Source: an uncultured Faecalibacterium sp. (GTDB lineage Bacteria; Bacillota; Clostridia; Oscillospirales; Ruminococcaceae). Taken from it: a stretch of DNA of 40,361 nt. Made by a program: the position numbers and the translations under genes. Shown here one piece after another: positions 31,041 through 40,360 of the stretch (within the stretch, counting starts at the first letter, position 1; each line of letters begins with the position of its first letter). Where the stretch lies: contig CALWZL010000015.1 of the NCBI GenBank assembly GCA_944385995.1, forward strand, positions 1 through 40,361, written 5' to 3'. Under the pieces are notes generated by a model that was given only the letters and a program-made list of their open reading frames with translations, was not told the origin of the DNA and did not search any database.

Positions 31041-32045
31041 ATGGCTCGCCAGCGCCTGTTTGCGATGGGCATCCTGAGCCTGGGTCTTGCATTGACTCTG
31101 ATCCTGACCACCGTCAGCATCCGCGTCACCTACGTAACCGATTCCAATGGGGCCAGCCAGCTCCTGCTGACCAGCGAGAGCGACCCCACCCGTCTGATGA
31201 ACCTTTCCGGCATTGAAGCCGCGGAGGGCGACCGCGTCTACTATACGGCTTTTGGGGGCAGCCTGGCCACCCTGAACATCGAGCGGGCCTTTACCGTCAA
31301 CATTGAGGCCGACAGCCAGGAAATCCCGGTCAAGATGGTCTATGGCACCGTGGCCGAAGCCCTGGAAAAGGCCGGCATCACCCTGGGTCCCGACGACTAC
31401 ACCGAGCCCGCCCTGGATTCCCTGGTGAGCATTGGAAGCAAGATTGAAGTTCACCGGGTCCGCTATGAGGAGACGGTGGAGTATCAGACCATCCCCTATG
31501 AGACGGAGTATGTCTATACCAGTCTGTACTTCCGTGACACCGACCGTGTCACCACCCTCCAGGCCGGCTCCAATGGCCAGTGCGCCATTACCACCCGTCA
31601 CCGCTGGGTGGATGGCGAGCTGGAGAACAGCATCGTCACCGACGTGACCACCACCGTGGAGCCCCAGGACGCCCTGATTAAGGCCTACGGCGCCGGCGCC
31701 CCGGTCTCTCCCCTGACCGGCCCCGACGGCACCACCAACCCGCCTTCCAGCTACAGCAAGGTGCTGACCGGCAAGGCCACCGGCTATTATTCCCGCACCG
31801 GCAGCGGTGCTTCGGGCCTGGGCCTGGGCTATGGCACCGTGGCGGTTGACCCGGATGTGATCCCCTACGGGACCCTGCTGTATATTACTTCCACCGACGG
31901 CAAGTTTGTCTACGGTTATGCAGTGGCCACCGATACCGGCATTGCTCTGCAGGACGGCCATATTCTGGTGGACCTGTTCTATGAGACCTACGCCGAATCG
32001 GTCATCAACGGCGCCATCAATGTCAACGTCTATGTGGTTGGCTGA
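31041..32045 (+). CDS. cell-wall-associated G5 and 3D-domain protein
   Basis: The protein is 334 residues from ATG 31041; an in-frame TTG at 30996 just after GAGAGGAG is possible but too close to that site. A single N-terminal membrane segment (about 8-27) anchors or exports it. A DUF348-like domain (84-120) and a G5 domain (139-190, with YEETVEYQTIPYETEYVYT) bind cell-wall sugar. The C-terminal 3D domain (about 242-334) has the three aspartates Asp270, Asp298 and Asp311 in VAVDPD, ATDTG and VDLFY, a lytic-transglycosylase-like site. It likely trims peptidoglycan, as YabE/RpfB-type proteins do. Confidence 0.87.
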   Translation: MARQRLFAMGILSLGLALTLILTTVSIRVTYVTDSNGASQLLLTSESDPTRLMNLSGIEAAEGDRVYYTAFGGSLATLNIERAFTVNIEADSQEIPVKMVYGTVAEALEKAGITLGPDDYTEPALDSLVSIGSKIEVHRVRYEETVEYQTIPYETEYVYTSLYFRDTDRVTTLQAGSNGQCAITTRHRWVDGELENSIVTDVTTTVEPQDALIKAYGAGAPVSPLTGPDGTTNPPSSYSKVLTGKATGYYSRTGSGASGLGLGYGTVAVDPDVIPYGTLLYITSTDGKFVYGYAVATDTGIALQDGHILVDLFYETYAESVINGAINVNVYVVG

Positions 32046-32070
32046 TGGATGAATCCGATGCGTCTTTTCT

Positions 32071-32115
32071 AAAACCCCCGTTCTCTCTGTGTGTGCAGAG
32101 GGAACGGGGGTTTTT
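32071..32115 (+). terminator. terminator of the G5/3D gene
   Basis: AAAACCCCCGTTC pairs with GAACGGGGGTTTTT around a loop containing further pairs (TCTCTCTG...CAGAG), with a T-run. Confidence 0.9.
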
Positions 32116-32231
32116 CGCATTTGGGGAAAAGCTATGTCAGGTTTGCATAGAAAAGAAGTCAAAATTTGTGCTAAATGGCTATTTCCGGTTTTTGCAGAGA
32201 AAAGATTATGGCGGATTTTATGAAAAAGGCC

Positions 32232-32260
32232 TTGAAAAATCCCCCTGAATTATTTAATAT
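32232..32260 (+). promoter_or_regulatory. promoter of the glycogen operon
   Basis: TTGAAA (32232-32237), 17 bases, then TAATAT (32255-32260). A 100-base leader follows before glgB. Confidence 0.82.
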
Positions 32261-32369
32261 AGTAATGTAGAGACAACCGGGGGCCCGGACTGCGCTGCAG
32301 CGGACCGCGGAAGTTTTGCAGAAAATGCGGGCTGGCGTCAGTCTGCGCCAGGGAGGAGCTGCACATATT

Positions 32370-34610
32370 ATGAAAGAGACCGATGAATTGAAGCAGAACG
32401 CTGAACAGATGCCCCAGGCAGCGGAGAAACCGGCGGCAGAGAAGCCGGCCGAGGACAAAAACCGCAACCCGGAAGACGATCTGCCGGTGTATCTGTACAA
32501 GCAAGGGAACAACTACGAGGCCCAGCGCTTCTTTGGCTCGCACCTGACCGAACAGGGCGGCGAAAAGGGCGTTATCTTCCGTGTCTGGGCGCCCCACGCC
32601 ACCGCTGTGAGCGTGGTGGGCGATTTCAACAGCTGGAAGCCGGGCAGTCATCCCATGAAAAAGACCGACGGAGCCTCCATCTGGGAGCTGTTTATCCCGG
32701 GGATGAAGGAGTTCGACGTCTATAAGTATTGCGTCACCACCCGGGCGGGGGACCTGGTATTCAAGGCCGACCCCTACGCCCTCCACGCCGAGACCCGGCC
32801 CTCCAACGGAAGCAAGGTCTATGACCTGTCCGGTTTCGGCTGGAGCGACAGCGAGTGGATGGATGCCCAGAAGGCCAAAGACAGCATCAATGGCCCCATG
32901 AACATCTACGAGATGCACGCCGGCAGCTGGAAGATGAAGAAGGACGGAGACAACTACGTCCCCTACAACTATTCCGAGCTGGCCGACCTGCTGATCCCCT
33001 ACATCACCGAGATGGGCTACACCCATGTGGAGCTGCTGCCCATCATGGAATATCCCTACGACGGCAGCTGGGGCTATCAGGTGAGCGGCTACTTTGCCCC
33101 CACCAGCCGGTACGGCACCCCCAAGGACCTGATGGCTTTTGTGGACAAGATGCACAAGGCCGGCATCGGCGTCATCATGGACTGGGTGCCCGCCCACTTC
33201 CCCAAGGACCAGTTTGGCCTGTACATGTTTGACGGTGAGCCCTGCTATGAGGACCCCAACCCCCGCCGCGGCGAACACAAAGAGTGGGGCACCATGGTCT
33301 TCAACTTCGGCATGAAGGAGATCCAGAGCTTCCTGATTTCCAGCGCGCTCTACTGGCTGGAGCAGTACCATATCGACGGGCTGCGGGTGGATGCCGTGGC
33401 GTCCATGCTGTACCTGGACTACAACCGCCGGGACGGCGAGTGGGAACAGAATGTCAACGGCGGCAAGGAAAACCTGGAGGCCATCGACTTCCTGCGCAAG
33501 CTGAACACCGCCATCCTGACCCGCCACCCCGAAAAGTACATGATCGCCGAGGAGTCCACCGCTTGGCCCAACGTCACCAAGCCGGCTTCGGACGGCGGCC
33601 TGGGCTTCAATTTCAAGTGGAACATGGGCTGGATGAACGACATGCTCAGCTACATGAAGACCGACCCCCTGTTCCGCTCCTACAACCACAACAAAGTCAC
33701 CTTCAGCTTCTTCTATGCCTTCAGTGAAAACTTCGTCCTGCCCATCAGCCACGACGAAGTGGTCCACGGCAAATGCAGCCTCATCAACAAGATGCCGGGC
33801 GAGTACGATGACAAGTTCGCCAACCTGCGCACCTTCTTCGGCTACATGATGGCCCACCCCGGCAAGAAGCTGCTGTTCATGGGCCAGGAGTTCGGCCAGT
33901 TCAACGAGTGGTACGAGGCACGGCCGCTGGACTGGATGCTGCTGGACTACGACAAGCACAAAGAGCTTCAGAATTACGTCAAGACCCTCAACCAGTTCTA
34001 CAAAGACCACCCCGCCTTCTGGCAGGTGGACTACAGCTGGGAGGGATTCCAGTGGATTGTCCCGGACGACTATCAGCAGAGCATCGTGGCCTTCCTGCGC
34101 AAGGACGCCGCGGGCAAGCAGATCCTGATCGTCTGCAACTTCACCCCCATCCTGCGTGAAGGGTACATCATGGGCGCGCCGGTGGCCGGCAGCTACAAGG
34201 AGATCCTGAACAGCGACGATGCGGCGTTTGGTGGTTCGGGCCTGCACCACAACAAGAATATCCGCTCCAAGAAGGTCCCCATGCACGGCTTCGATCAGAG
34301 CATCACCCTGACGCTGCCGCCGCTGAGCACCCTGTATTTTGAGGTGCCGGTCAAGAAGGAGACCAAGGCCAAGACCACCAAGGCCGCGGCTGAAAAGGGA
34401 GCCGAAAAGACCACCGCCAAAAAGACCACCACCCGCAAGACGGCGGCTGCCGGCGAGAAAAAGACCACCACCCGCCGCACCACCAAGTCCAAGGTGGAGA
34501 AGGGCGCTCCCGCCAAGGAGACCAAGGCCGAAAAGGCTGAGAAAGAGGCCAAGGCCGAGAAAAAGACCACCCGGCGCAAGACCAAGGCGGAGAAGGCTGC
34601 CGAGGAATAA
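32370..34610 (+). CDS. glgB: 1,4-alpha-glucan branching enzyme with basic C-terminal tail
   Basis: The protein is 746 residues from ATG 32370, preceded by GGGAGGAG. After a short Glu/Lys/Pro-rich start comes a CBM48 domain (about 65-150) and the GH13 barrel with nucleophile Asp341 (GLRVDAVAS), acid Glu394 (IAEEST) and Asp462 (SHDEVVHGK). The all-beta end is followed by an 86-residue tail (661-746) made almost only of Lys, Ala, Thr, Glu and Arg, with repeats such as KKTTTRKTA and KKTTTRRTT, like a histone H1 tail. The enzyme adds alpha-1,6 branches to glycogen; the tail is unusual and its role unknown. Confidence 0.95.
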   Translation: MKETDELKQNAEQMPQAAEKPAAEKPAEDKNRNPEDDLPVYLYKQGNNYEAQRFFGSHLTEQGGEKGVIFRVWAPHATAVSVVGDFNSWKPGSHPMKKTDGASIWELFIPGMKEFDVYKYCVTTRAGDLVFKADPYALHAETRPSNGSKVYDLSGFGWSDSEWMDAQKAKDSINGPMNIYEMHAGSWKMKKDGDNYVPYNYSELADLLIPYITEMGYTHVELLPIMEYPYDGSWGYQVSGYFAPTSRYGTPKDLMAFVDKMHKAGIGVIMDWVPAHFPKDQFGLYMFDGEPCYEDPNPRRGEHKEWGTMVFNFGMKEIQSFLISSALYWLEQYHIDGLRVDAVASMLYLDYNRRDGEWEQNVNGGKENLEAIDFLRKLNTAILTRHPEKYMIAEESTAWPNVTKPASDGGLGFNFKWNMGWMNDMLSYMKTDPLFRSYNHNKVTFSFFYAFSENFVLPISHDEVVHGKCSLINKMPGEYDDKFANLRTFFGYMMAHPGKKLLFMGQEFGQFNEWYEARPLDWMLLDYDKHKELQNYVKTLNQFYKDHPAFWQVDYSWEGFQWIVPDDYQQSIVAFLRKDAAGKQILIVCNFTPILREGYIMGAPVAGSYKEILNSDDAAFGGSGLHHNKNIRSKKVPMHGFDQSITLTLPPLSTLYFEVPVKKETKAKTTKAAAEKGAEKTTAKKTTTRKTAAAGEKKTTTRRTTKSKVEKGAPAKETKAEKAEKEAKAEKKTTRRKTKAEKAAEE

Positions 34611-34718
34611 GGCGGCGGCACAACCGGCAGGCCGAAGGCGGCCTGATGGGGTTGTTACTGTATGTTGATTTTCGCCCCTGACCGACAGGGGCGCAAAGCA
34701 AAAGGGGAGAATAAAGTT

Positions 34719-35912
34719 ATGGCAAAAGAAATCGTGGCAATGATCCTTGCCGGCGGACGTGGCTCGCGTTTGTACGCGCTGACACAGAAAACGGCAAAAC
34801 CTGCGGTGTCCTTCGGCGGCAAGTACCGCATCGTGGACTTCCCGCTGTCCAACTGCGTCAATTCCCGCATTGATACCGTGGGTATCGCAACCCAGTATCA
34901 GCCCCAGAAGCTGAACGAGTACATCGGCAACGGCCAGCCCTGGGACCTGGACCGCCTGTATGGCGGCGTCCACACCCTGCCCCCGTACGAGCAGGCCAAG
35001 GGCACTGACTGGTACAAAGGCACTGCAAACGCCATCTACCAGAACATCAGCTTCATCGAGACCTACGATCCCAAGTACGTCATCATCCTGTCCGGCGACC
35101 AGATCTGCAAGCAGGATTATGCCGACTTCCTCCGCTTCCACAAGGAAAAGGGCGCCGACTTCTCGGTGGCCGTCATGGAAGTGGACTGGAAGGAAGCTTC
35201 CCGCTTCGGCCTGATGGTGGCCGACGAGAACGACCGGATCACCGAGTTCCAGGAGAAGCCCCCGGTACCCAAGTCCAACCTGGCTTCCATGGGCATCTAC
35301 ATCTTCAACTGGGATATCCTGAAGAAGTATCTGGAAGAGGACGAGGCCGATCCCAACTCCAAGAACGACTTCGGCATGAACATCATCCCTGCCCTGCTGC
35401 GGGATGAGCGCAAGATGTACGCCTACCACTTCAAGGGCTACTGGCGCGACGTGGGCACCATCGACAGCCTGTGGGAAGCCAACATGGAGGTCCTGGACCC
35501 CGAGAATTCCGGCATCGATGTCTTTGACGAAGAGTGGAAGATCTACAGCCGCAACCCGGTCCTGCCCGCCCAGAAGATCGGCCCCCGCGCCGTGGTGCAG
35601 GATTCCCTCATCACCGAGGGCTGCCGCATCTACGGCAATGTCACCCACTCGGTCCTGTCGGCTGGTGTCGTCGTTGAGGACGGCGCCACCGTCGAGGATG
35701 CAGTCCTGATGGACGGCGTCGTGGTCAAGGCAGGCGCTGTGGTCAAGCGCTGCATCCTGGCAGAGGATGTGGTCGTGGGCGCAGGCGCCAGAATCGGCGG
35801 CGACGGCCCCATCGCACACGTGGGCACCGGCCTCACCGTCGGCGCCGGCGCAGTCGTCAAAGAGGGCGCCAAAGTATTTGATTCGGTCAAGGAGGGCGAG
35901 GAAGTATGCTGA
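34719..35912 (+). CDS. glgC: glucose-1-phosphate adenylyltransferase, catalytic subunit
   Basis: The protein is 397 residues from ATG 34719, with AAAAGGGGAG upstream. It makes ADP-glucose, the committed step of glycogen synthesis. The nucleotide-binding motif [12 protein letters not shown] (residues 11-22), [15 protein letters not shown] and a C-terminal left-handed beta-helix with hexad-like repeats (about 290-390) are present. Between glgB and this gene lies a hairpin CGCCCCTG-accga-CAGGGGCG (34673-34693), possibly protecting the mRNA. It overlaps glgD by seven bases, so the two subunits are made together. Confidence 0.95.
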   Translation: MAKEIVAMILAGGRGSRLYALTQKTAKPAVSFGGKYRIVDFPLSNCVNSRIDTVGIATQYQPQKLNEYIGNGQPWDLDRLYGGVHTLPPYEQAKGTDWYKGTANAIYQNISFIETYDPKYVIILSGDQICKQDYADFLRFHKEKGADFSVAVMEVDWKEASRFGLMVADENDRITEFQEKPPVPKSNLASMGIYIFNWDILKKYLEEDEADPNSKNDFGMNIIPALLRDERKMYAYHFKGYWRDVGTIDSLWEANMEVLDPENSGIDVFDEEWKIYSRNPVLPAQKIGPRAVVQDSLITEGCRIYGNVTHSVLSAGVVVEDGATVEDAVLMDGVVVKAGAVVKRCILAEDVVVGAGARIGGDGPIAHVGTGLTVGAGAVVKEGAKVFDSVKEGEEVC

Positions 35913-37033
35913 GCCAGAACAACAATGCGTTGGGCATTATTTTCCCCAACAGCTACGATAACACCGTACCCGAGCTGGTGACGGAGCGCACCATGGCGTC
36001 CATCCCCTTCGCGGGACGGTACCGCATGGTGGACTTCATCCTCTCCAGCATGTCCAACTGCGGCATCACCAACGTGTCCATCGTGGTGCGCAAGAACTAC
36101 CACTCCCTGATGGACCACCTGGGCACCGGCCGCGAGTGGGATATGGCCCGCCGTCACGGCGGCCTGAACATCGTGCCTCCCTTTGCAGAAAAGGGCGTGC
36201 GGATCTACTCCGGCCGCGTCGAGGCTCTGGCCTCCATCCTGGGCTTCCTGGAAAACCAGAAAGAGCGCTATGTGGTCATGTGCGACGCCAACATCGCCGT
36301 CAACTTTGACTTCAACGCCCTGCTGGAGGCCCACCAGGCCAGCGGCGCCGACATCACCGTCGCCTACCAGAAGACCGAGATCCCCGAGGGCCGCAAGGAT
36401 GACAACTACACCCTGACCATCGACGGCGACGGCCGGGTCACCGAGCTGCTGATGAACGATTACCGTCCCGGCGTCCAGAATCTGGACCTGAACATCTACG
36501 TCCTGGAGCGTGAGACCCTGATCCGCCTGGTCAAGGACGCCACCGCCCGCGGCCTGATCTACTTCGAGCGGGATATCCTGGCCCACAACGTCAACATCCT
36601 GAACGTCCAGGCTGTGGAGTACACCGGCTATGTGGCCCACATCTGCGACATGAAGAGCTACTTCGACGAGAACATGAAGCTGCTGGACGAGAAGAATCTG
36701 GACGCTCTGTTCCCCAAGAACAGCCCCGTTTACACCAAGATCCGCGACGACAACCCCACCCGCTATGTCTCGGGCTCCAAGGTTTCCAACTCGCTGCTGG
36801 CTGACGGCTGCACCATCGAGGGCACCGTCGAGAACTGCGTGCTGTTCCGCGGCGTCAAGGTCAAGAAGGGCGCCGTCGTCCGCAACTGCGTCCTGATGCA
36901 GGACACCGTGGTGGAGAAGGATGCCGAGATGGAGTATGTGGTCACCGACAAGAACGTCAAGATCACTGCCGGCAAGAAGCTCTCCGGCACCAGCAGTTTC
37001 CCGGTTTACGTTCAGAAGAACCACATGGTCTGA
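35906..37033 (+). CDS. glgD: glucose-1-phosphate adenylyltransferase, GlgD regulatory subunit
   Basis: This 375-residue GlgC paralogue has lost the glycine-rich pyrophosphorylase loop: the N-terminus reads [20 protein letters not shown] where GlgC has the GGRGSRL motif. The remaining fold, AGRYRMVDF and the C-terminal beta-helix, is intact. In Firmicutes GlgD forms a heterotetramer with GlgC and alters its activity, so it is best read as a non-catalytic partner. It overlaps glgC by seven bases and precedes glgA by 38. Confidence 0.95.
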   Translation: MLSQNNNALGIIFPNSYDNTVPELVTERTMASIPFAGRYRMVDFILSSMSNCGITNVSIVVRKNYHSLMDHLGTGREWDMARRHGGLNIVPPFAEKGVRIYSGRVEALASILGFLENQKERYVVMCDANIAVNFDFNALLEAHQASGADITVAYQKTEIPEGRKDDNYTLTIDGDGRVTELLMNDYRPGVQNLDLNIYVLERETLIRLVKDATARGLIYFERDILAHNVNILNVQAVEYTGYVAHICDMKSYFDENMKLLDEKNLDALFPKNSPVYTKIRDDNPTRYVSGSKVSNSLLADGCTIEGTVENCVLFRGVKVKKGAVVRNCVLMQDTVVEKDAEMEYVVTDKNVKITAGKKLSGTSSFPVYVQKNHMV

Positions 37034-37071
37034 GCGTCTGACCCATCAAAAGCAAGGAGGTATTTGCGCAT

Positions 37072-38490
37072 ATGAGAATTCTTTACGCTTCATCGGAGGC
37101 CACGCCCTTTGCCAAGTCCGGCGGTCTGGCTGACGTGGCGGGCTCTCTGCCCAAGGCCCTTGTCCAGGATGGTGTGGACGCCCGGGTCATTATGCCGCTG
37201 TACGGCGATCTGGGCTTCCGCGATCACCTGGAGTATGTCACCAACTATTCGGTTCCTGTGGGCTGGCGCAGCCAGTACTGCGGCCTGTTCAAGGCAGAGT
37301 GGGACGGCGTGACCTACTATTTCCTGGACAACGAGTATTATTTCAAGCGCCGCGGCCTGTACGGCTTCTACGATGACGGCGAGCGGTTTGCATTCTTCTC
37401 CCGCGCTGTGCTGGAGACCCTGTTCTATCTGGACTTCACCCCCGACATCATCAACTGCAACGACTGGCAGACCGCTCTGGTTCCGGTCTACCTGAACCTG
37501 TACTACCGTCACCTGGACAAGTTCAACCGGATCAAGACCATCTTCACCATCCACAACATCGCCTACCAGGGCAAGTATGGTCTGGACATCCTGGAGGACA
37601 CCTGCGGCATCGGCCGTCGGGATCAGCACATTGTGGAGTACGATGGCTGCGCCAACTTCATGAAGGGCGCCTTTGAGACCGCCGACAAGATCACCACCGT
37701 CAGCCCCACCTACGCCCAGGAGATCCTGGACCCCTGGTTCAGCTACGGCCTGGATGCCCTGCTCCGCGAGAAGCAGTATAAGCTGTGCGGCATCCTGAAC
37801 GGCATCGACATGGACGCCAACAACCCCGCCACCGATCCTTCCATCCCCTACAACTACACCACCGCCAACTTCCGCGAGGGCAAGGCCGTCTGCAAGTCCG
37901 CCCTGCAGGATCAGTTCGGCCTGCACAAGGACGGCAGCCCCGTCTTCTCGATGGTCAGCCGCATGGTGGGCATGAAGGGCTTCGACCTGGTCCAGAGCAT
38001 CGCCGACGGCCTGGTGGACCTGGGCATCGAGCTGGTGGTTCTGGGCACCGGCGAGAGCCAGTATGAGAGCTTCTTCTCGGATCTGGCCGCACGCCATCCC
38101 GGCCGTGTGGGCGTCTACATCGGCTTCAACAACGCGCTGGCCCAGCAGATCTATGCCGGCTCGGACAGCTTCATCATGCCGTCCAAGAGCGAGCCCTGCG
38201 GCCTGTCCCAGATGGTGGCCTGCCGCTACGGCACCCCGCCCATCGTCCGCGAGACCGGCGGCCTGCGTGACTCGATCCACGACTCCAGCAAGGGCAGCGG
38301 CAACGGCTTCACCTTTGCCGGCTACAGCGCCCATGAGCTGTACGACGCATGCTGCCGTGCCAACGCCGCCTACTATGACAAGGAGAACTGGGAGCACCTG
38401 GTGGAGTACGCCATGAACTGCGACTTCAGCTGGAGTGTCTCGGCCAAGAGCTATGAGGGCCTCTACAACGAGACCGCCAACCTCTGGTAA
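37072..38490 (+). CDS. glgA: glycogen synthase
   Basis: This 472-residue GT5 glycosyltransferase extends glycogen from ADP-glucose. The ADP-glucose motif KSGGLADVAGSLPKAL lies at residues 15-30, and the C-terminal E-x7-E-type site is in PSKSEPCGLSQMVACRYGT near 367-385, followed by ETGGLRD. AAGGAGG at 37054-37060 gives the ribosome site. It is the last gene of the operon; no phosphorylase or debranching gene is present here, so breakdown is encoded elsewhere. Confidence 0.96.
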   Translation: MRILYASSEATPFAKSGGLADVAGSLPKALVQDGVDARVIMPLYGDLGFRDHLEYVTNYSVPVGWRSQYCGLFKAEWDGVTYYFLDNEYYFKRRGLYGFYDDGERFAFFSRAVLETLFYLDFTPDIINCNDWQTALVPVYLNLYYRHLDKFNRIKTIFTIHNIAYQGKYGLDILEDTCGIGRRDQHIVEYDGCANFMKGAFETADKITTVSPTYAQEILDPWFSYGLDALLREKQYKLCGILNGIDMDANNPATDPSIPYNYTTANFREGKAVCKSALQDQFGLHKDGSPVFSMVSRMVGMKGFDLVQSIADGLVDLGIELVVLGTGESQYESFFSDLAARHPGRVGVYIGFNNALAQQIYAGSDSFIMPSKSEPCGLSQMVACRYGTPPIVRETGGLRDSIHDSSKGSGNGFTFAGYSAHELYDACCRANAAYYDKENWEHLVEYAMNCDFSWSVSAKSYEGLYNETANLW

Positions 38491-38523
38491 TCCCGGTAAA
38501 CACTGTCTGATGCAATAAAAGAA

Positions 38524-38565
38524 TGCCGCCCGTCGTTCTCTATATGGGAACGGCGGGCGGTTTGT
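38524..38565. terminator. bidirectional terminator between glgA and the C39 gene
   Basis: GCCGCCCGTCGTTC pairs with GAACGGCGGGCGGT around a TCTATATGG loop, with one mismatch. TTTG follows on the plus strand and TTCTTTTATT on the minus strand. Confidence 0.78.
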
Positions 38566-39182
38566 CATTTGCGGCGGAGGGCTACGGCGTACAGGTCCTG
38601 GGCTTGGTGGCAGGCCTCGACCAGGGCTTTGGGCTGGGGACAGACCCCGTGGTTGTGCCAGGGGTCGTTGAACCAGTAGTTGTCCTCGTCATAGCCCACC
38701 AGCAGCAGACAGTGTTCGTTCAGCTTCCAGTCAAACCAGTGGCCGTTGGGCAGACGCCAGCGGTCCACCCCCGGCACCGGCTGGAAGTCCAGGGTGGCCC
38801 AGAAAATCACCGGCAGACCGGCATCGATGTACTTGGCGCAGAGTTCGGCGGCGGTGCGGCCGGTTTCGTCCACCACTTCCCAGGCGTCGGACGCGCCGGC
38901 GGCATCCAGGGCGCTCTGGAGAGCCTGACAGATGCAGGGGGCGTAGCAGCCGTAGCCGGTGTGGTCGTGGGGGTCGCCGGGGTAGACAAAATGGGGGTCG
39001 GGGCCCCAGAGTTCCCCGTCCTGTTCCCAGAATGAGATGTGGGGCAGGTCCCGCTCGATGAAGGTGTCGGGGTCCACCTGGACCCCCGCCGCCCCCAGAG
39101 CCATGACGGCGCTGATGCTCTCGCAGCCGTTGACCCAGCGCTCGGTCTGGTCGATATAGGGGGCACAGACGATCTTTTTCAT
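38565..39182 (-). CDS. C39-family peptidase-like protein
   Basis: The protein is 205 residues from the ATG at 39182, with AGGAGG upstream. It matches C39-like (YvpB-type) papain-fold peptidases: a Tyr-Ile-Asp-Gln start, nucleophile Cys20 in VNGCESISAVM, His157 in LNEHCLLLVGYD, and Asn172-Asp173 in FNDPW. Unlike most relatives it has no signal peptide or membrane segment, so it seems cytoplasmic. It is a single gene, convergent with glgA and divergent from uridine kinase. Its substrate is unknown. Confidence 0.82.
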   Translation of the reverse strand: MKKIVCAPYIDQTERWVNGCESISAVMALGAAGVQVDPDTFIERDLPHISFWEQDGELWGPDPHFVYPGDPHDHTGYGCYAPCICQALQSALDAAGASDAWEVVDETGRTAAELCAKYIDAGLPVIFWATLDFQPVPGVDRWRLPNGHWFDWKLNEHCLLLVGYDEDNYWFNDPWHNHGVCPQPKALVEACHQAQDLYAVALRRK

Positions 39183-39234
39183 GCAAATTCCTCCTGTGGC
39201 GTGGGATGGACTGTCAAAACGCAAGGTTTTGTGG

Positions 39235-39240
39235 TATGAT
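39235..39240 (+). promoter_or_regulatory. extended -10 promoter of udk
   Basis: TGGTATGAT (39232-39240) is an extended -10; the -35 (TGTCAA, 17 bases upstream) is poor. Confidence 0.55.
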
Positions 39241-39341
39241 TACAGGTAGAATATACAGCGGCTTTACCTTTTGGGGAAAAGCGCTGGGACCAGTATACTA
39301 CAAAGCGGTCTGCTGCGCCAGACCACGCAGGGAGGTACATG

Positions 39342-39971
39342 ATGAACAGTCTGATTATCGGCATCGCGGGTGGTTCGGGCAGCGGCAAGACCACCCTGGC
39401 CCTTCGATTGAAGGCGCGGTTTGGGGAGGAAGAAGTGCGGCTGATCCCCCACGACAGCTACTACAAGCGGCACGATGAGCTGCCCTACGAAAAGCGGTGC
39501 CTGCTGAACTACGACCACCCCGACGCCTTCGACAATGATCTGCTGATCCAGCACCTGAAAGAGCTGAAGGCAGGCCGCGCCATTGACTGTCCCATTTACG
39601 ACTATTCGATTCACAACCGGTCCGACCAGGTGCAGCACATCGAGCCGGCGCCGGTGCTGATTGTGGAGGGGATTCTGCCCTTCACCGAGCCGGCCCTGCT
39701 GGAAATGTTCGACTACAAGATTTTTGTGGACACCGACGCCGACGAGCGGATTCTCCGCCGGATCCTGCGGGATGTCAAGGAGCGGGGCCGGTCCCTGGAC
39801 AGTGTCATCACCCAGTACCGCACCACCGTCAAACCCATGCACGAGGCCTTTGTGGAGCCCAGCAAGCGAAACGCGGACATCATCGTCCCCAACGGAGGGG
39901 AAAATGGTCCCGCCCTGGAAATGCTGGTGCACCACATTCGGAGCCTGATTCAGCAAGCCCAGACCCTCTGA
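39342..39971 (+). CDS. udk: uridine kinase family P-loop protein
   Basis: The protein is 209 residues from the second of two adjacent ATGs (39339 and 39342); the second is better spaced from GGAGG. The Walker A GGSGSGKTT is near residues 9-17, then HDSYYKR, the NYDHPDAFD motif near residue 65 and PIYDYSIHNR near 86, with IVEGILPF further on. It phosphorylates uridine or cytidine in pyrimidine salvage. It follows its own promoter, and a GC-rich hairpin pair lies after it. Confidence 0.9.
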   Translation: MNSLIIGIAGGSGSGKTTLALRLKARFGEEEVRLIPHDSYYKRHDELPYEKRCLLNYDHPDAFDNDLLIQHLKELKAGRAIDCPIYDYSIHNRSDQVQHIEPAPVLIVEGILPFTEPALLEMFDYKIFVDTDADERILRRILRDVKERGRSLDSVITQYRTTVKPMHEAFVEPSKRNADIIVPNGGENGPALEMLVHHIRSLIQQAQTL

Positions 39972-40030
39972 GGAACGGGCTGCGGGGCCCGGTCCTGCCA
40001 GCCGCAGGCCCCGGACAAACAACATCAAAG

Positions 40031-40049
40031 GCCTGCCCCAGCGGCAGGC
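40031..40049 (+). promoter_or_regulatory. hairpin before the small secreted peptide
   Basis: GCCTGCC-ccagc-GGCAGGC ends about three bases before the AAGGAG ribosome site, so it could influence translation. No T-run follows. Confidence 0.4.
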
Positions 40050-40065
40050 GGCAAGGAGACCATCT

Positions 40066-40251
40066 ATGAACCGTAACAAGAAGATTCAGCGCGCAGCCCT
40101 CATGGTTGTTATTTTGACCGCATGCTGTGTCATGCCTGCCATGGCCGCCGGTGTCGGCGTGGACGTGGCGGACGTTGTGCTTCGTCCCATGTCCCTGTGG
40201 GAGATGCTGATCCGCTTCTTCCATGCCCTGTTCGGCGTCGCGCTGTACTAA
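40066..40251 (+). CDS. 61-residue secreted or membrane-active peptide
   Basis: The product begins with a basic start (MNRNKKIQR), a hydrophobic core (ALMVVILTACCVMP) and the cleavage-like AMAA at residues 25-28, which together look like a signal peptide. A mature part of about 33 residues would follow: GVGVDVADVVLRPMS then the amphipathic, aromatic end LWEMLIRFFHALFGVALY. AAGGAG lies 7 bases before the ATG. I do not recognise a family. It may be a small exported peptide acting on or in the membrane. It sits between uridine kinase and an IS end. Confidence 0.6.
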   Translation: MNRNKKIQRAALMVVILTACCVMPAMAAGVGVDVADVVLRPMSLWEMLIRFFHALFGVALY

Positions 40252-40285
40252 TCGGATGCAATCAAATACCCCATCTGGCCTGTGG

Positions 40286-40310
40286 TGAACCGCCCCAGAA
40301 TTAGTAGACA
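40286..40310. mobile_element. probable IS3-family terminal inverted repeat
   Basis: TGAACCGCCCC followed by AGAATTAGTAGACA resembles the terminal repeats of IS3-family elements, many of which begin TGAACCGCCCC. The transposase-like reading frame on the minus strand stops inside it, as is typical. Only one end is in the window. Confidence 0.5.
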
Positions 40311-40360
40311 TGAATAAAAAGACCCACGTGTAGGGGAATCTCAACAGGACTGGCGAAGCG
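40301..40360 (-). CDS. IS3-family transposase orfB, C-terminal fragment (partial)
   Basis: On the minus strand the last 19 codons before a TAA at 40303-40301 read RFASPVEIPLHVGLFIHVY. This fits the C-terminal pattern of IS3-type OrfB transposases, where SPVEYR...GL is common shortly before the stop. The frame continues beyond the right edge. The fragment is short, so the call leans on the matching terminal repeat. Confidence 0.4.
   Translation of the reverse strand, partial: RFASPVEIPLHVGLFIHVY

Noticed and set aside
32250-35819. 1189-codon open frame on the minus strand
   Set aside because: It lies antisense to glgB and glgC with the same shadow composition and no start signal.
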